Shown: positions 7,917-16,585 of the stretch, piece by piece | Layout of the letters: every line of letters begins with the position of its first letter | How positions within the stretch are numbered: the stretch's first letter is position 1 | DNA from: Candidatus Avelusimicrobium aviculae | Lineage (GTDB): Bacteria; Elusimicrobiota; Elusimicrobia; Elusimicrobiales; Elusimicrobiaceae | NCBI GenBank assembly: GCA_944324655.1 | Contig: CALUXF010000009.1 | Coordinates: 1 to 59,022, forward strand | DNA length: 59,022 bases | Reading direction: 5' to 3' | The notes under the pieces: model-generated | The model's input: the letters and a program-made list of their open reading frames with translations, nothing else | What the model was told of the DNA's origin: nothing | Databases searched by the model: none | Program-made: the position numbers and the translations under genes

Positions 7917-9407
7917 TTAATAATGCGTTTTCTCAGGGTCTTCCGGCAGCGGGTTAATGGCGCTGAGGCGGCTCCAAAACTCATCCACAGACTGCAGACG
8001 CTCTTTCGGGTCTTCTTTTAAAGAGTCTTCTATCAAAGCGTCCACCGCCGGAGGAATGCCCGGAGCCAAGCGGGAAGCAGGAAAAATCTTTTTATTGGCA
8101 ATATCAAACCCTTTTACCGTCCACGGCACTTGGCCGACCAACGCCTCATACAAACACAAAGCCAAAGAATACACGTCAGACTGTTTACGCATAAAACCTT
8201 TTTGCTGTTCCGGCGCCATATAGGCGGGCGTGCCGGCCACCGTGCGGGCGCCGGTATCATTATCCACCATTTTTTTGGCTACGCCGAAATCCATCACTTT
8301 GGCGTTGTCGTCTTCCAAAATCATAATGTTGCCGGGTTTTAAATCACAATGGATAATGTCTTGCGAGTGCGCATACTGCAGCCCCCGGCAAACGGACTCA
8401 AAAATCTTTTTAGCCTTGGAAAAAGCAATCCGCCCGTCAATATCTAAGCGGGTTTCCAATGTTTGCCCGTCCACATACTCAAACACCAAATACAGGCTGC
8501 TTTCAGATTCTATCACTGTATAAATTTCCACAATGCACGGGTGGCGCAACAGGGCCACCATGCGGGCTTCGGACAAGAACTGCTCCCGGATATACGCACT
8601 GCGCACCAGCTCCGGGCGCACGCGTTTAATAGCCACCTTGCGTTTCAGCACTTTATCATAGGCTTCGTATACTTTACCCATACCGCCTTCGCCAATTTGA
8701 CGCAAGAAATCGTATTGTTCCTTAATATCCGCTTCCCGGCGGGAATAGGCGTTTTTGGGACGGCGGAAAACGTCTTCATAGCGCAAATACACAAACACAA
8801 GCATCGCAAAAACAATAACTACAAAATACCAAGTTACCCAAGCGGGGGCCTTTTTATGCACCACGGGAGTTTCTCTGGCGGCCGTAGCTTGAACGAATGT
8901 TTTCTCATCTAATTCTTTTTTTATCTTAGCCGCCAATTTAGAGTTGGGATTTAAAGCCAACGCCTTATCAATATCTATCCGGCAGCGTTCATAGCTGCCC
9001 CGCTGCAAATAAGCTCCCGCGCGTAAAATATACGCCCGCGGATCCTGTGGGGCAACGGCAATGGCTTCCCCGGCGGAGTAAATAACATCATCGGTTTTTC
9101 CTAATCCGTCATAAGCAATGGCTAAAAGTAAATAAAAACGTTTATCTAAATAATTCTTGGAGATAAGATCATTAATGCGGCGGATGACTTCAGAATACTT
9201 CCTGTTTTTCAACATCCCGTTTAAAATGGCTACTTCCGCGTCACGGGCGTTGCGGTCAAAAACCGGCGCTTTGGAAGAAAAATTGGTTTGTTCCGAAAAA
9301 TTCCCGCCCACCACCAACGCGGAAGATTTGCCCTGTTGGGCAAACACGGCCGGCAAGAGCGCAAGCATTAACAACAGACTGATTAGCGATTTACGAAACA
9401 TATTCAT
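7917..9407 (-). CDS. Membrane Ser/Thr protein kinase with exported TPR N-terminus
   Basis: A 496-residue type I membrane protein. It has a Sec signal peptide (1-23, ending VFA-Q), an exported helical/TPR region (about 55-165; FYLLLAIAYDGLG and AYILRAGAYLQRG repeats), a transmembrane segment (about 190-207) and a cytoplasmic PknB-like kinase domain (about 232-490). Kinase residues seen are the GEGGMG loop (239-244), K261 (VAIK), D355/K357/N360 in HCDLKPGN, D373 of DFG, and GTPAYMAPEQ. All catalytic residues are present, but the HRD Arg is Cys, making it a non-RD kinase. The order (sensor first, kinase last) is the reverse of classical PknB. No phosphatase gene is adjacent. It likely senses an envelope condition. 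Confidence 0.9.
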   Translation of the reverse strand: MNMFRKSLISLLLMLALLPAVFAQQGKSSALVVGGNFSEQTNFSSKAPVFDRNARDAEVAILNGMLKNRKYSEVIRRINDLISKNYLDKRFYLLLAIAYDGLGKTDDVIYSAGEAIAVAPQDPRAYILRAGAYLQRGSYERCRIDIDKALALNPNSKLAAKIKKELDEKTFVQATAARETPVVHKKAPAWVTWYFVVIVFAMLVFVYLRYEDVFRRPKNAYSRREADIKEQYDFLRQIGEGGMGKVYEAYDKVLKRKVAIKRVRPELVRSAYIREQFLSEARMVALLRHPCIVEIYTVIESESSLYLVFEYVDGQTLETRLDIDGRIAFSKAKKIFESVCRGLQYAHSQDIIHCDLKPGNIMILEDDNAKVMDFGVAKKMVDNDTGARTVAGTPAYMAPEQQKGFMRKQSDVYSLALCLYEALVGQVPWTVKGFDIANKKIFPASRLAPGIPPAVDALIEDSLKEDPKERLQSVDEFWSRLSAINPLPEDPEKTHY

Positions 9408-9494
9408 ATTTTAGCACAAACTACGGGCACAAAACCAAATTTTTAATGCCCCGTCTTTTCCCTTTGCGCCGGAAATCATATAATAATATAAGAT

Positions 9495-10292
9495 ATGAAC
9501 AACGCTCCGATAGGAATTTTTGACTCCGGCCTGGGCGGCCTGACCATTTTAAAAGCTCTGCAAAAAACCCTCCCGGCGGAAAGACTAATTTATTTTGGCG
9601 ATACGGCCAACGTACCTTATGGCTCTAAATCACGTGAAACGGTAACCCGTTTTTCGCGGGATATTGCACAGTTTTTGGAGCAAAAAGGCGTTAAGCTGAT
9701 TATTGTGGCCTGCAACACCGCTTCCGCCTTGGCTTTGACGCGCCTGCGCAAAACGTGCCGCGTGCCGGTGTTGGGGGTCATAGAACCCGGGGCGCAAAAA
9801 GCCGTACGCTCAAGCCGCGGCGGAAGAATCGCCGTTTTAGGTACGGAAGCCACCGTAAAAAGCGGTGCCTACCGCCAGCAAATTTTAAAACTGGCTCCCC
9901 ACGCTAAAGTAACCCAGGTGCCCTGTCCGTTATTTGTGCCGCTGGTGGAGGAAGGCTGGTCCAAAAACCCGGTAACCCGCTTAATAGCCGCGCAATATTT
10001 AAAACCGCTGGCTAAAACCCAGGCGGACACGGTTATTTTGGGCTGTACGCATTACCCGGTGCTAAAACCGGTTATAGCCAATGTATTGGGCAAGCAAGTA
10101 CAACTGGTGGATTCCGCCCAAACCTTGGCACAGGAAGTAAAAAACTACTTAATCAGCCACGATGAACAAGCCCAAGGCAGAGGTTCTTTAACCATTTACG
10201 CCAGCGACGCGCCGGAACGCTTTAAACACCTGGCTAAACACATTTTGGGAACCCGGCTAAAAACCGTACGCCTTAAAAAATTAAACGCATGA
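9495..10292 (+). CDS. murI: Glutamate racemase
   Basis: A 265-residue cytoplasmic enzyme making D-glutamate for peptidoglycan. The D10-S11-G12 loop (GIFDSGLGG) and both catalytic cysteines, C73 (VACNTAS) and C184 (GCTHYPVL), are visible. Length is normal. The ATG at 9495 has no SD; TATAAT at 9479-9484 ends 10 bases before it, so the transcript probably starts within a few bases of the ATG. It overlaps the pgeF gene by 4 bases (ATGA), indicating translational coupling. Confidence 0.95.
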   Translation: MNNAPIGIFDSGLGGLTILKALQKTLPAERLIYFGDTANVPYGSKSRETVTRFSRDIAQFLEQKGVKLIIVACNTASALALTRLRKTCRVPVLGVIEPGAQKAVRSSRGGRIAVLGTEATVKSGAYRQQILKLAPHAKVTQVPCPLFVPLVEEGWSKNPVTRLIAAQYLKPLAKTQADTVILGCTHYPVLKPVIANVLGKQVQLVDSAQTLAQEVKNYLISHDEQAQGRGSLTIYASDAPERFKHLAKHILGTRLKTVRLKKLNA

Positions 10293-10984
10293 AAATATAT
10301 TCCGATCCCCGTCTTCTTTCCTTAGGCATTATCCACGGCACGGTTTCGCGCCAGGCCGGCAACATGCGCGAAAAGACAAACCAAGAAAAACTTTTTAACC
10401 AATTAAATATCCCCGCGGATAAAATTTTGCGTTTGCACCAGGTGCATGGGGATACCCTAGTAACCATATTAGACAACGCCTCCGCCCAAAAGCAACAAAA
10501 CCAACCCGCTCTCACCCAGGCGGACGGCTGGATTATCCGCCCCGCGGGCTGGGGCGCCAGCGTATTAACGGCTGACTGCGTGCCCGTTTTTTTATGGGAC
10601 GAAAAAGCCGGCTTAAATGCCATTGTACATGCCGGCTGGCGCGGGGTAGCCCAATTTCTGCCCCAGAAAGCGGCCCGGAAAATGAAAAACCTGGGGGCCA
10701 AAGGCAAACTATACGCCTATTTAGGCCCGCATATACAAAAATGCTGTTTTGAAGTACAGCAAGACACCGCCTGCCAGTTTGACCCGCAGTGCGTTATCCG
10801 CCAAAACGGCAAATTGTTTGTGGATTTAACCAAAGAAATTATCCGTCAGCTTTCCCAAGCCGGGCTGGACCCGAAAGACGTATACGCACCCGATTGGTGC
10901 ACCTGCGGCAATAAAGAACAATTTTTTTCCTACCGCCGGGACCATTTGCGCGACGTGCAAATATCCTTTATCTACAAACCGTAA
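10289..10984 (+). CDS. pgeF: YfiH/PgeF-type laccase-domain enzyme
   Basis: A 231-residue member of the YfiH (polyphenol oxidase/laccase-domain) family. Members have purine nucleoside phosphorylase/adenosine deaminase activity in some bacteria, and E. coli PgeF edits UDP-MurNAc carrying L-Ser. Zinc ligands are present: H53 (QVHGD), C97 (TADCVP) and H114 (VHAGWRG). The C-terminal part contains the CTCGN...FFSYRRD pattern typical of the family. The 4-base overlap with murI fits the peptidoglycan-editing role, although linkage is only suggestive. Confidence 0.88.
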   Translation: MKIYSDPRLLSLGIIHGTVSRQAGNMREKTNQEKLFNQLNIPADKILRLHQVHGDTLVTILDNASAQKQQNQPALTQADGWIIRPAGWGASVLTADCVPVFLWDEKAGLNAIVHAGWRGVAQFLPQKAARKMKNLGAKGKLYAYLGPHIQKCCFEVQQDTACQFDPQCVIRQNGKLFVDLTKEIIRQLSQAGLDPKDVYAPDWCTCGNKEQFFSYRRDHLRDVQISFIYKP

Positions 10985-11013
10985 ACACTCTTATTTATAA
11001 ATGCTTAAAACGA

Positions 11014-11048
11014 GAACGGCCTCCCAAAAGGGAGGCCGGTTCCTCTTT
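11014..11048 (+). terminator. Probable terminator of murI-pgeF
   Basis: The stem GGCCTCCC/GGGAGGCC with an AAAA loop, extended by GAAC/GTTC, lies about 30 bases after the pgeF stop. The T-run is poor, so the call is only probable. Confidence 0.6.
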
Positions 11049-11087
11049 GCATTAGCTAAAACAAATCCATATTTTCCTGTAAGCTAA

Positions 11088-11123
11088 ATAATACCGGCGG
11101 CATTTAATATGCCGCCGGTTTTA
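11088..11123 (-). terminator. Terminator of the phosphoglucomutase gene
   Basis: ACCGGCGGCAT pairs with ATGCCGCCGGT around a short AT loop. On the minus strand the stem is followed by TATTATTT. It lies 20 bases past the stop. Confidence 0.8.
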
Positions 11124-11141
11124 ACCTAACAATAGAGCAAA

Positions 11142-12683
11142 CTAAGCGTTTATGATTTTTTGCCCTTCCTCTATAATGCGGGCCAAGTGTTTTTCACCCA
11201 AGAAAGACTCCGCATAAAACTTAAGGATATTTTCCGTACCGGAAGGACGCACCAAGAACCAGGAGCTTTGCAAATATACCTTAATCCCGTCCGTATCACG
11301 CACGCCGGTTACGCGTTCCCCGGCCACGGTATACAGATTGGAAAAGTCTTCTTTCTTTAAAGCTTTAATTTTTTGCTTGGCAACGTCATCGGTCGGCACG
11401 TCTATACGGGTGTAGCAAGGGGTGCCGTACAAGCGGGTAAGCTCCTTATACTGATCCGCAATGTCCCCTTGTTTAGACATAATCTCAAGCAGCAGACACA
11501 CCGCCAAAATACCGTCTTTTTCCGTCGTCCAACCGCTCAATGACATACCGGCGCTTTCCTCCCCCGCCAGTACATATTTGCGGCGTACCAAACCGCGCAC
11601 AAAATATTTAAAACCCACGTTTACTTCTTCCAGTTTGGCTTGGTTGGCTAAAGCAATGCGGTCCAACAGCGCCGTGGTGCCTAAGGTGCGGCCGATAGTG
11701 TTGCCTTCGCGGCGGTTTTTAAGCAGGTAATCCGCCATGACGCACAAAGCGTGGTTAGGGGATATTAAGCCGCCTTTTTTAGTGGCGCAGCCAAAACGGT
11801 CGGCATCCGGGTCGCTGGCGCCGGCAAAATCATATTTGCCGCTTTCCACTAATTTAATTAATGGGGACATGGGATATTGGGAAGACGGATCCATGCGGAT
11901 TTTTCCGTCATGGTCCAGCGGAATAAAGCTAAAAGACGGGTCTATGGTTTTGTCTACAATTTCCAAATTATCCAGACCGTAGCGTTCTTTAATGGCCTCA
12001 TAAAATTTTAAGCTGGCACCACCCAACGGATGTATGGCGGCTTTTAAACCGGCTTTTTTAATGGCTTTGAAATCAATAATTTTTCCCAAGGCGGTTACAT
12101 AAGGGTTTAATACGTCCGCCCCGCGCACCAGGCCCTGTTGGCGGGCTTCGTCCAGGCTAATTTCTTTAATTTGGGACGGGTCTTTTAAGCATTCATTGGC
12201 GTATTTTTCAATGCAGGCGGTCAATTCCGCGTCCGCCGGGCCGCCGTTTGACGGATTATATTTAAGCCCCATATCCTGCGGAGGGTTATGGCTGGCAGTA
12301 CCGTTTAAAGAGGCGCAGGCGCGGCCGCTTAAAATTTCATAAGAAAAAACCGGGGTAGGAACCGCCATATCCGGTAAAATAACGGGCAGACCGTTCCCGG
12401 CCAATACCTGCGCGCACAAAGCAGCCGTGTCTTGGGAAACCACGCGCGTGTCCCCCCCCACTAAAATAGGGCCGGCAATATTGCGCTCTTTGTGCAAACG
12501 GGCAACCGCCTGGGCAATGGCCTTGGCGTGCAAGGCGCAAAAGCCGGTTCCCAGCGCTCCGCGGTGGCCCGAAGTGCCAAATTTAACCGGGGCGGGCTCC
12601 CCCTTGGGATGTAAAAAAGCCTCTTTTAAAGACGCAATATCTATTTTTTCTTTTGTAAGCGTTCCAGCAAGTTCACTAACCAT
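11142..12683 (-). CDS. pgm: Phosphoglucomutase (alpha-D-glucose phosphate-specific)
   Basis: A 513-residue phosphohexomutase of the long E. coli Pgm type, interconverting glucose-1- and glucose-6-phosphate. Signatures are FGTSGHRG (35-42), the phosphoserine loop TASHNP (129-134, S131) continuing into PQDMGLKYNPSNGGPAD, the metal loop DPDADR, the EESAG loop and RPSGTENI near the C-terminus. The PQDMGLKYN stretch after the active serine is characteristic of this subfamily. Start: the ATG at 12683 is preceded by GGGGAGG; the frame stays open upstream to 12728 without a better site. It is divergent from the barrel protein gene. Confidence 0.93.
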   Translation of the reverse strand: MVSELAGTLTKEKIDIASLKEAFLHPKGEPAPVKFGTSGHRGALGTGFCALHAKAIAQAVARLHKERNIAGPILVGGDTRVVSQDTAALCAQVLAGNGLPVILPDMAVPTPVFSYEILSGRACASLNGTASHNPPQDMGLKYNPSNGGPADAELTACIEKYANECLKDPSQIKEISLDEARQQGLVRGADVLNPYVTALGKIIDFKAIKKAGLKAAIHPLGGASLKFYEAIKERYGLDNLEIVDKTIDPSFSFIPLDHDGKIRMDPSSQYPMSPLIKLVESGKYDFAGASDPDADRFGCATKKGGLISPNHALCVMADYLLKNRREGNTIGRTLGTTALLDRIALANQAKLEEVNVGFKYFVRGLVRRKYVLAGEESAGMSLSGWTTEKDGILAVCLLLEIMSKQGDIADQYKELTRLYGTPCYTRIDVPTDDVAKQKIKALKKEDFSNLYTVAGERVTGVRDTDGIKVYLQSSWFLVRPSGTENILKFYAESFLGEKHLARIIEEGQKIINA

Positions 12684-12788
12684 AAAAAGCCTCCCCTGAA
12701 ATATTTCAAATATATGGCCCGGTTGCATACCGGGCTCTCTTTTTCTATGATATTATATGTCGTTTATTTTATCAACAGGAGTTTGTGT

Positions 12789-13478
12789 ATGAAAAGAATT
12801 TCCGCCGTACTGGCTGTATTGGCTTTTGCCTTTCCGGCCGCCGCAAGCGACATTGGCGATGATTTTAGAAACCATGTAACCGCCTCGTCCAGCCTGTCCG
12901 CCTACAATAAAGACATTTCCACCATGATTGGCGTGGCAGACTTTCACACCGGCAAAGGAGCCACTTTCCCGGGGTTTGATATTGGGGTAACCGCCAACGC
13001 CATTAAACCTACTAACGATATTTCTGACAATGATTACCTGTATACCGGTTTTATCACCGCGGAAACCAAAATCCCGGTGTTGGATGTAGGCGTCATGGTG
13101 CGCGGGACTAATATGAACGGTTTTAAATCCTTGGGCGGCGGTTTAAAATATTCTTTTAAACTGCTGGAAGTATTTGATATTTCCACCCTGGCTTTTTATG
13201 ACAAAGGCTCTACCGACTGGTACGATGTGGACCACTACTCCGCTTCCGCCACCGCTTCTTTCAGCTTTTTGTTCCTGACCCCGTATGCGGGCATCGGTTA
13301 CGATTACAGCGATATGGAAACCAAAGATTTGCCTTTCCATCTCTCTTCCTCCGATGATTCCGTACGCTATACCTTAGGGGCCAGCTTAACGCCTTTCCCG
13401 TTTGGATACATCTTTGGCGCTTATACCAAAACCGCCAATAACGAAGGCTTCCAAGCCGGTATCGGGCTGAACTTTTAA
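12789..13478 (+). CDS. Outer-membrane beta-barrel protein (YfaZ-like pattern)
   Basis: A 229-residue protein with a clear signal peptide (1-19, FAFPAAA-S). The mature part is rich in alternating hydrophobic strands, such as TGFITAETKIPVLDVGVMVR and YTLGASLTPFPFGYIFGAY, and ends in Phe, the classical outer-membrane insertion signal. The pattern resembles small YfaZ-type barrels, but this is a resemblance only and no function is assigned. Start: the ATG at 12789 has AGGAG upstream, and the signal peptide begins there; the in-frame ATG at 12714 is rejected. murB follows after 2 bases, so the two are co-transcribed. Confidence 0.8.
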   Translation: MKRISAVLAVLAFAFPAAASDIGDDFRNHVTASSSLSAYNKDISTMIGVADFHTGKGATFPGFDIGVTANAIKPTNDISDNDYLYTGFITAETKIPVLDVGVMVRGTNMNGFKSLGGGLKYSFKLLEVFDISTLAFYDKGSTDWYDVDHYSASATASFSFLFLTPYAGIGYDYSDMETKDLPFHLSSSDDSVRYTLGASLTPFPFGYIFGAYTKTANNEGFQAGIGLNF

Positions 13479-13480
13479 TT

Positions 13481-14386
13481 ATGTGCATGGATTATAAAGC
13501 AGAACTAAAAAACTTCTTTGCAGAACGTTGTTTATTTGACGAATCCATGGCCGCCCACACCACATACCGCACCGGCGGCCATGCGGAAGCTTTTGTTCTG
13601 CCCAAAACCCATGAAGATTGGAGCTTTGTCCTAAAACTGGCCCAAACGGCAAAAGTGCCACTGCGTGTGTTGGGCTTTGGCTCTAACATTTTGGTAGGCA
13701 GCCGCGGCATTAAAGGAATTGTGTGTTCCACCGAGCTCATGAACAATGTGCTGTGCGAGGGGGACACCCTGCGCGCCGAAGCGGGCGCCCCCCTAGATAA
13801 AGCGTGCGAGCTGTCCGCCAACGCGGGGCTGGCCGGCATGGAAAAACTTTCCGGTATTCCGGGCAGCATTGGCGGGGCCGTTTATATGAACGCCGGGGCT
13901 TTTGGGCAGGAAACTTTTGACTGCTTGGACTATTTTGATGTCATAGACCGCGAAGGGCGCCCCGCCACTTTGCTAAAAGAGGAATTAACCTACTCCTACC
14001 GCCATGTGGAAGGAATAGAAAAATTCATTATTCTTTCCGCCTCTTTTACCCTGCACAAGGCGGACTTTAAAACCTTGGTGCAAACGCGCAATTCCGTGTT
14101 GCACAAACGCACGGAAAAACAACCGCTGGAATATCCTTCCGCCGGCAGTGTTTTTAAACGCCCGGAAGGGGATTACGCCTCCCGCTTAATTGATGACACG
14201 GGGCTAAGAGGCCTTAGCGTAGGCGGAGCCAAAGTGTCAGAAAAACACGCCGGGTTTATTGTAAACTTCAACCATGCCACGCCGGAAGACATTAAAACGT
14301 TAATGACGCAGGTGCGGCAGAAAGTAAAAGAAAAACACGGGGTGGAGCTGGAGTTGGAGCAAATTTTGTGGGGTGAATTTAACTGA
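13481..14386 (+). CDS. murB: UDP-N-acetylenolpyruvoylglucosamine reductase
   Basis: A 301-residue FAD enzyme that reduces UDP-GlcNAc-enolpyruvate to UDP-MurNAc, the second committed step of peptidoglycan synthesis. Motifs are TTYRTGG, GFGSNILVG, GIPGSIGGAVYMNAGAFG (FAD-binding), the SYRH Tyr-Arg, PSAGSVFKRP (catalytic Ser) and SEKHAGFIVN. Length fits the type II (short) MurB. The ATG at 13481 starts MCMDYK; the second ATG at 13487 is equally possible because neither has a clear SD. It lies directly downstream of the barrel gene. Confidence 0.95.
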   Translation: MCMDYKAELKNFFAERCLFDESMAAHTTYRTGGHAEAFVLPKTHEDWSFVLKLAQTAKVPLRVLGFGSNILVGSRGIKGIVCSTELMNNVLCEGDTLRAEAGAPLDKACELSANAGLAGMEKLSGIPGSIGGAVYMNAGAFGQETFDCLDYFDVIDREGRPATLLKEELTYSYRHVEGIEKFIILSASFTLHKADFKTLVQTRNSVLHKRTEKQPLEYPSAGSVFKRPEGDYASRLIDDTGLRGLSVGGAKVSEKHAGFIVNFNHATPEDIKTLMTQVRQKVKEKHGVELELEQILWGEFN

Positions 14387-14420
14387 TTTTTTAGGTAAAA
14401 TTTCCGCTAAAAAATTTTGT

Positions 14421-14450
14421 TTGACGCATACCCCGCAATTAAGCTAAAAT
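14421..14450 (+). promoter_or_regulatory. Promoter of tRNA-Asp
   Basis: TTGACG, an 18-base spacer and TAAAAT end 26 bases before the tRNA. This is one of the better sigma-70-like promoters in the window. Confidence 0.75.
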
Positions 14451-14476
14451 ATATGTGTACTAAGAAAGCAGTAAAT

Positions 14477-14554
14477 GGAGCCGTGGTGTAGCCTGGTTAA
14501 CACGCTGCCCTGTCAAGGCAGAGACCGCGAGTTCGAATCTCGTCGGCTCCGCCA
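14477..14554 (+). tRNA. tRNA-Asp(GTC)
   Basis: The acceptor GGAGCCG/CGGCTCC pairs perfectly, the discriminator is G and CCA is encoded. Anticodon stem CTGCC/GGCAG carries loop CTGTCAA (anticodon GTC). T-arm GAGTTCGAATCTC is present. Confidence 0.97.
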
Positions 14555-14566
14555 TTTACAAACAAT

Positions 14567-14590
14567 ACCCGCCTTACGGCGGGTTTTTTA
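14567..14590 (+). terminator. Terminator of tRNA-Asp
   Basis: The stem CCCGCC/GGCGGG with a TTAC loop is followed directly by TTTTTT, 13 bases after the tRNA. Confidence 0.88.
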
Positions 14591-14663
14591 TTGCGTTTTT
14601 ACCTTTTATTATACCTGACAAGCTAAAATATGCAGCAAAAACCAATGCGTTGCAGGCAAAACA

Positions 14664-14692
14664 AAAACGGGCCCAAAAGCGGCCCGTTTTAA
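14664..14692 (-). terminator. Terminator of the dCMP deaminase gene
   Basis: AAAACGGGCC pairs with GGCCCGTTTT around a short loop, 25 bases past the deaminase stop. It is symmetrical, so it can also stop plus-strand transcription. Confidence 0.82.
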
Positions 14693-14716
14693 CATAAATT
14701 GATGACGCAGTTCGGC

Positions 14717-15205
14717 TTAGTATCCGCGCTGGCCTTCTAAAGACTCGTCATTCTCTATCCAGTCCTGCACGTTAATGACCCGATATTCGTCGGCCGTGTC
14801 ACGCACGTATACTTTTTCTATCCCGGCGTTAATAATCATGCGTTTACACATGGAGCAGCTGTTGGATTTGCAAATATACTCCCCGGTGGATACTTCCCGT
14901 CCGGCCAAATACAAGCTGGCGCCCAGCATTTTATCACGCGGGGCGCTGATGATGGCGTTTGCCTCGGCATGTACGCTGCGGCACAGCTCGTAACGTTCCC
15001 CGCGGGGGATATTTAATTTTTGGCGGATACAAAAGCCCAAATCACTGCAGTTTTTGCGCCCGCGCGGGGCTCCCACATAGCCGGTGGAAATGACTTCGTC
15101 ATTCTTTACAATTACCGCGCCATAGCGGCGGCGCAGGCAGGTGCTGCGTTGGGAGACAACGTCTGCCAAATCCAAGTAATAATTTATTTTATCGCGCCGA
15201 ACCAT
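14717..15205 (-). CDS. dCMP/cytidine deaminase family protein (ComEB-like)
   Basis: A 162-residue zinc deaminase. The signature H79-A-E81 (SVHAEANAII) and the second zinc pair C117/C120 (SNSCSMC) are present; the usual Pro before the first Cys is Ser. An additional Cys/His-containing insert (about 53-75) is typical of dCMP deaminases of the ComEB/T4 type, which supply dUMP for thymidylate synthesis. Length is normal. The nearest gene on the same strand is the AT-rich orphan gene 142 bases upstream, which has its own terminator, so this gene probably has its own promoter. Confidence 0.88.
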   Translation of the reverse strand: MVRRDKINYYLDLADVVSQRSTCLRRRYGAVIVKNDEVISTGYVGAPRGRKNCSDLGFCIRQKLNIPRGERYELCRSVHAEANAIISAPRDKMLGASLYLAGREVSTGEYICKSNSCSMCKRMIINAGIEKVYVRDTADEYRVINVQDWIENDESLEGQRGY

Positions 15206-15316
15206 GTGGCACCTCCTGTACTGTTACGGTGAAATGGCAGGCGTTTACCAGGCACACCCGCCACAGACAAATACAAAAATATTATATTTGAAAATAAGCC
15301 CCCGGGCAATAAAAAC

Positions 15317-15350
15317 AAAAAAACCAAGCTAAAATTTTAGCTTGGTTTTA
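15317..15350 (-). terminator. Terminator of the orphan gene
   Basis: ACCAAGCTAAAA and TTTTAGCTTGGT form a perfect 24-base palindrome with flanking A/T runs. It begins at the stop codon of the minus-strand orphan gene. Confidence 0.75.
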
Positions 15351-16562
15351 CTTTTCTAACTCTTTTTTAAGTACAGATAATACCTCTTGTAATTGTTTGT
15401 TGCTTTGTAAATATAATTCCTGTATAGTACATTGGTTCAAAATACCTTTCATATTAGCAAATATCCCATAAGAATTTATAATTTTTTTCGCAACAAACCC
15501 GCCACCCCTGTTTGGACTATTTATACCCAAATATTTTCTTTCTAACTGTCTAAAACTTGTATTGGGATTATTTAAATATTCACAAAGCATATCTTTTATT
15601 TTCGTTTTATGTGTTCCCTGCGCCGCAAAAATGCGATCTCCCTTCTTTTTAATCCCAGGGCTATTTTCAAATTTCAAATTAATAATCTGTGCTCCTAAGG
15701 AAGTGGGTAAGTTTTTATGAGGGGCCAACACTATCTTCAAAAACTCTTGATATGCTCTGCCATACATATCATAATATTTACTTTGAATATAATTAATTAC
15801 TGGCTGAAACTCAGAAATATCTTTACATACAGCAGAAATAATGCAACTTTTTTTAGGAGCTAGAAAATAATTAAAAGGATGTACAAATCTTAAAAACTCA
15901 GCAACTAAAAACTGCCGAGCGTCTGGAGGCATATCTTTATGTCTAATATAATACTCTCCTTGAGAGTCCAACTCTTTCTGCCAATCTTTTCTTGTTCCTC
16001 CGTCAAAATATTTTTTAATTATATCCGAAAGAGAAAAGGACCTTCCTTCGTAAAAATATTCTTTGCCAACATTAAGTATATGTGCGATTTTATATCCAGC
16101 CTTTTGTATTCCAGGATCTTTACCTTTTGGAATTGCCATTAGCTGTCTTTCTTCTTGCGTATCCTTACCAAAACGCGCTGGGAACTGCCTATTGTTATAC
16201 AATGAAAGTAATTCTCCGACAGAAGGGACAAAATCCTCCTGAACCATTTTCAGATAATAAGCCGCATGAAAGTTATCCGTATAAAAGAAAGAATATTTCT
16301 GGTTTGTTGCTGTTAAAAAGCCTCGTCTTAATCTATCATAATGATTTTTGGGGGCGGTATTATATGCCCTAATTGCAAACATAGCATTTTCTTGTCTAAC
16401 ATACTCCATCAAAACATCGTGCCATTTCAAAACAGTTTCTTTTTTGGGCAGCAAGGGGCACACAAAAGAACTCCAAAAACTTTGAATATCTTTGCTATAT
16501 CCTTGTTTCAAAGGAGATGTTAGAGGCGTATTAATATTAGCTAATGCTTGAATTAAATTCAT
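15348..16562 (-). CDS. Unknown 404-residue protein, probably acquired
   Basis: I do not recognise this protein. It has no signal peptide, no membrane segment and many Lys, Tyr, Phe and Asn residues. A C-terminal stretch (about 335-375: FRQLERKYLGINSPNRGGG and following) looks like a helix-turn-helix-type or DNA-contacting element, but this is a guess. The DNA is visibly AT-richer than both neighbours and codon use shifts to A/T-ending codons, which points to horizontal transfer. It starts 23 bases after the guaA stop on the same strand; the 3' end of guaA is a known integration site for genomic islands in other bacteria. No integrase and no direct repeat of the guaA end were found on its far side. 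A defence-type or nuclease role is possible but unsupported. Confidence 0.75.
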   Translation of the reverse strand: MNLIQALANINTPLTSPLKQGYSKDIQSFWSSFVCPLLPKKETVLKWHDVLMEYVRQENAMFAIRAYNTAPKNHYDRLRRGFLTATNQKYSFFYTDNFHAAYYLKMVQEDFVPSVGELLSLYNNRQFPARFGKDTQEERQLMAIPKGKDPGIQKAGYKIAHILNVGKEYFYEGRSFSLSDIIKKYFDGGTRKDWQKELDSQGEYYIRHKDMPPDARQFLVAEFLRFVHPFNYFLAPKKSCIISAVCKDISEFQPVINYIQSKYYDMYGRAYQEFLKIVLAPHKNLPTSLGAQIINLKFENSPGIKKKGDRIFAAQGTHKTKIKDMLCEYLNNPNTSFRQLERKYLGINSPNRGGGFVAKKIINSYGIFANMKGILNQCTIQELYLQSNKQLQEVLSVLKKELEK

Positions 16563-16585
16563 TAAAAGCTCATAAGACGGCTAAT

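Noticed and set aside
15348-16562. Calling the orphan gene a restriction endonuclease or transposase
   Set aside because: No PD-(D/E)XK, HNH, GIY-YIG or DDE pattern could be placed with confidence, and there is no methyltransferase partner.
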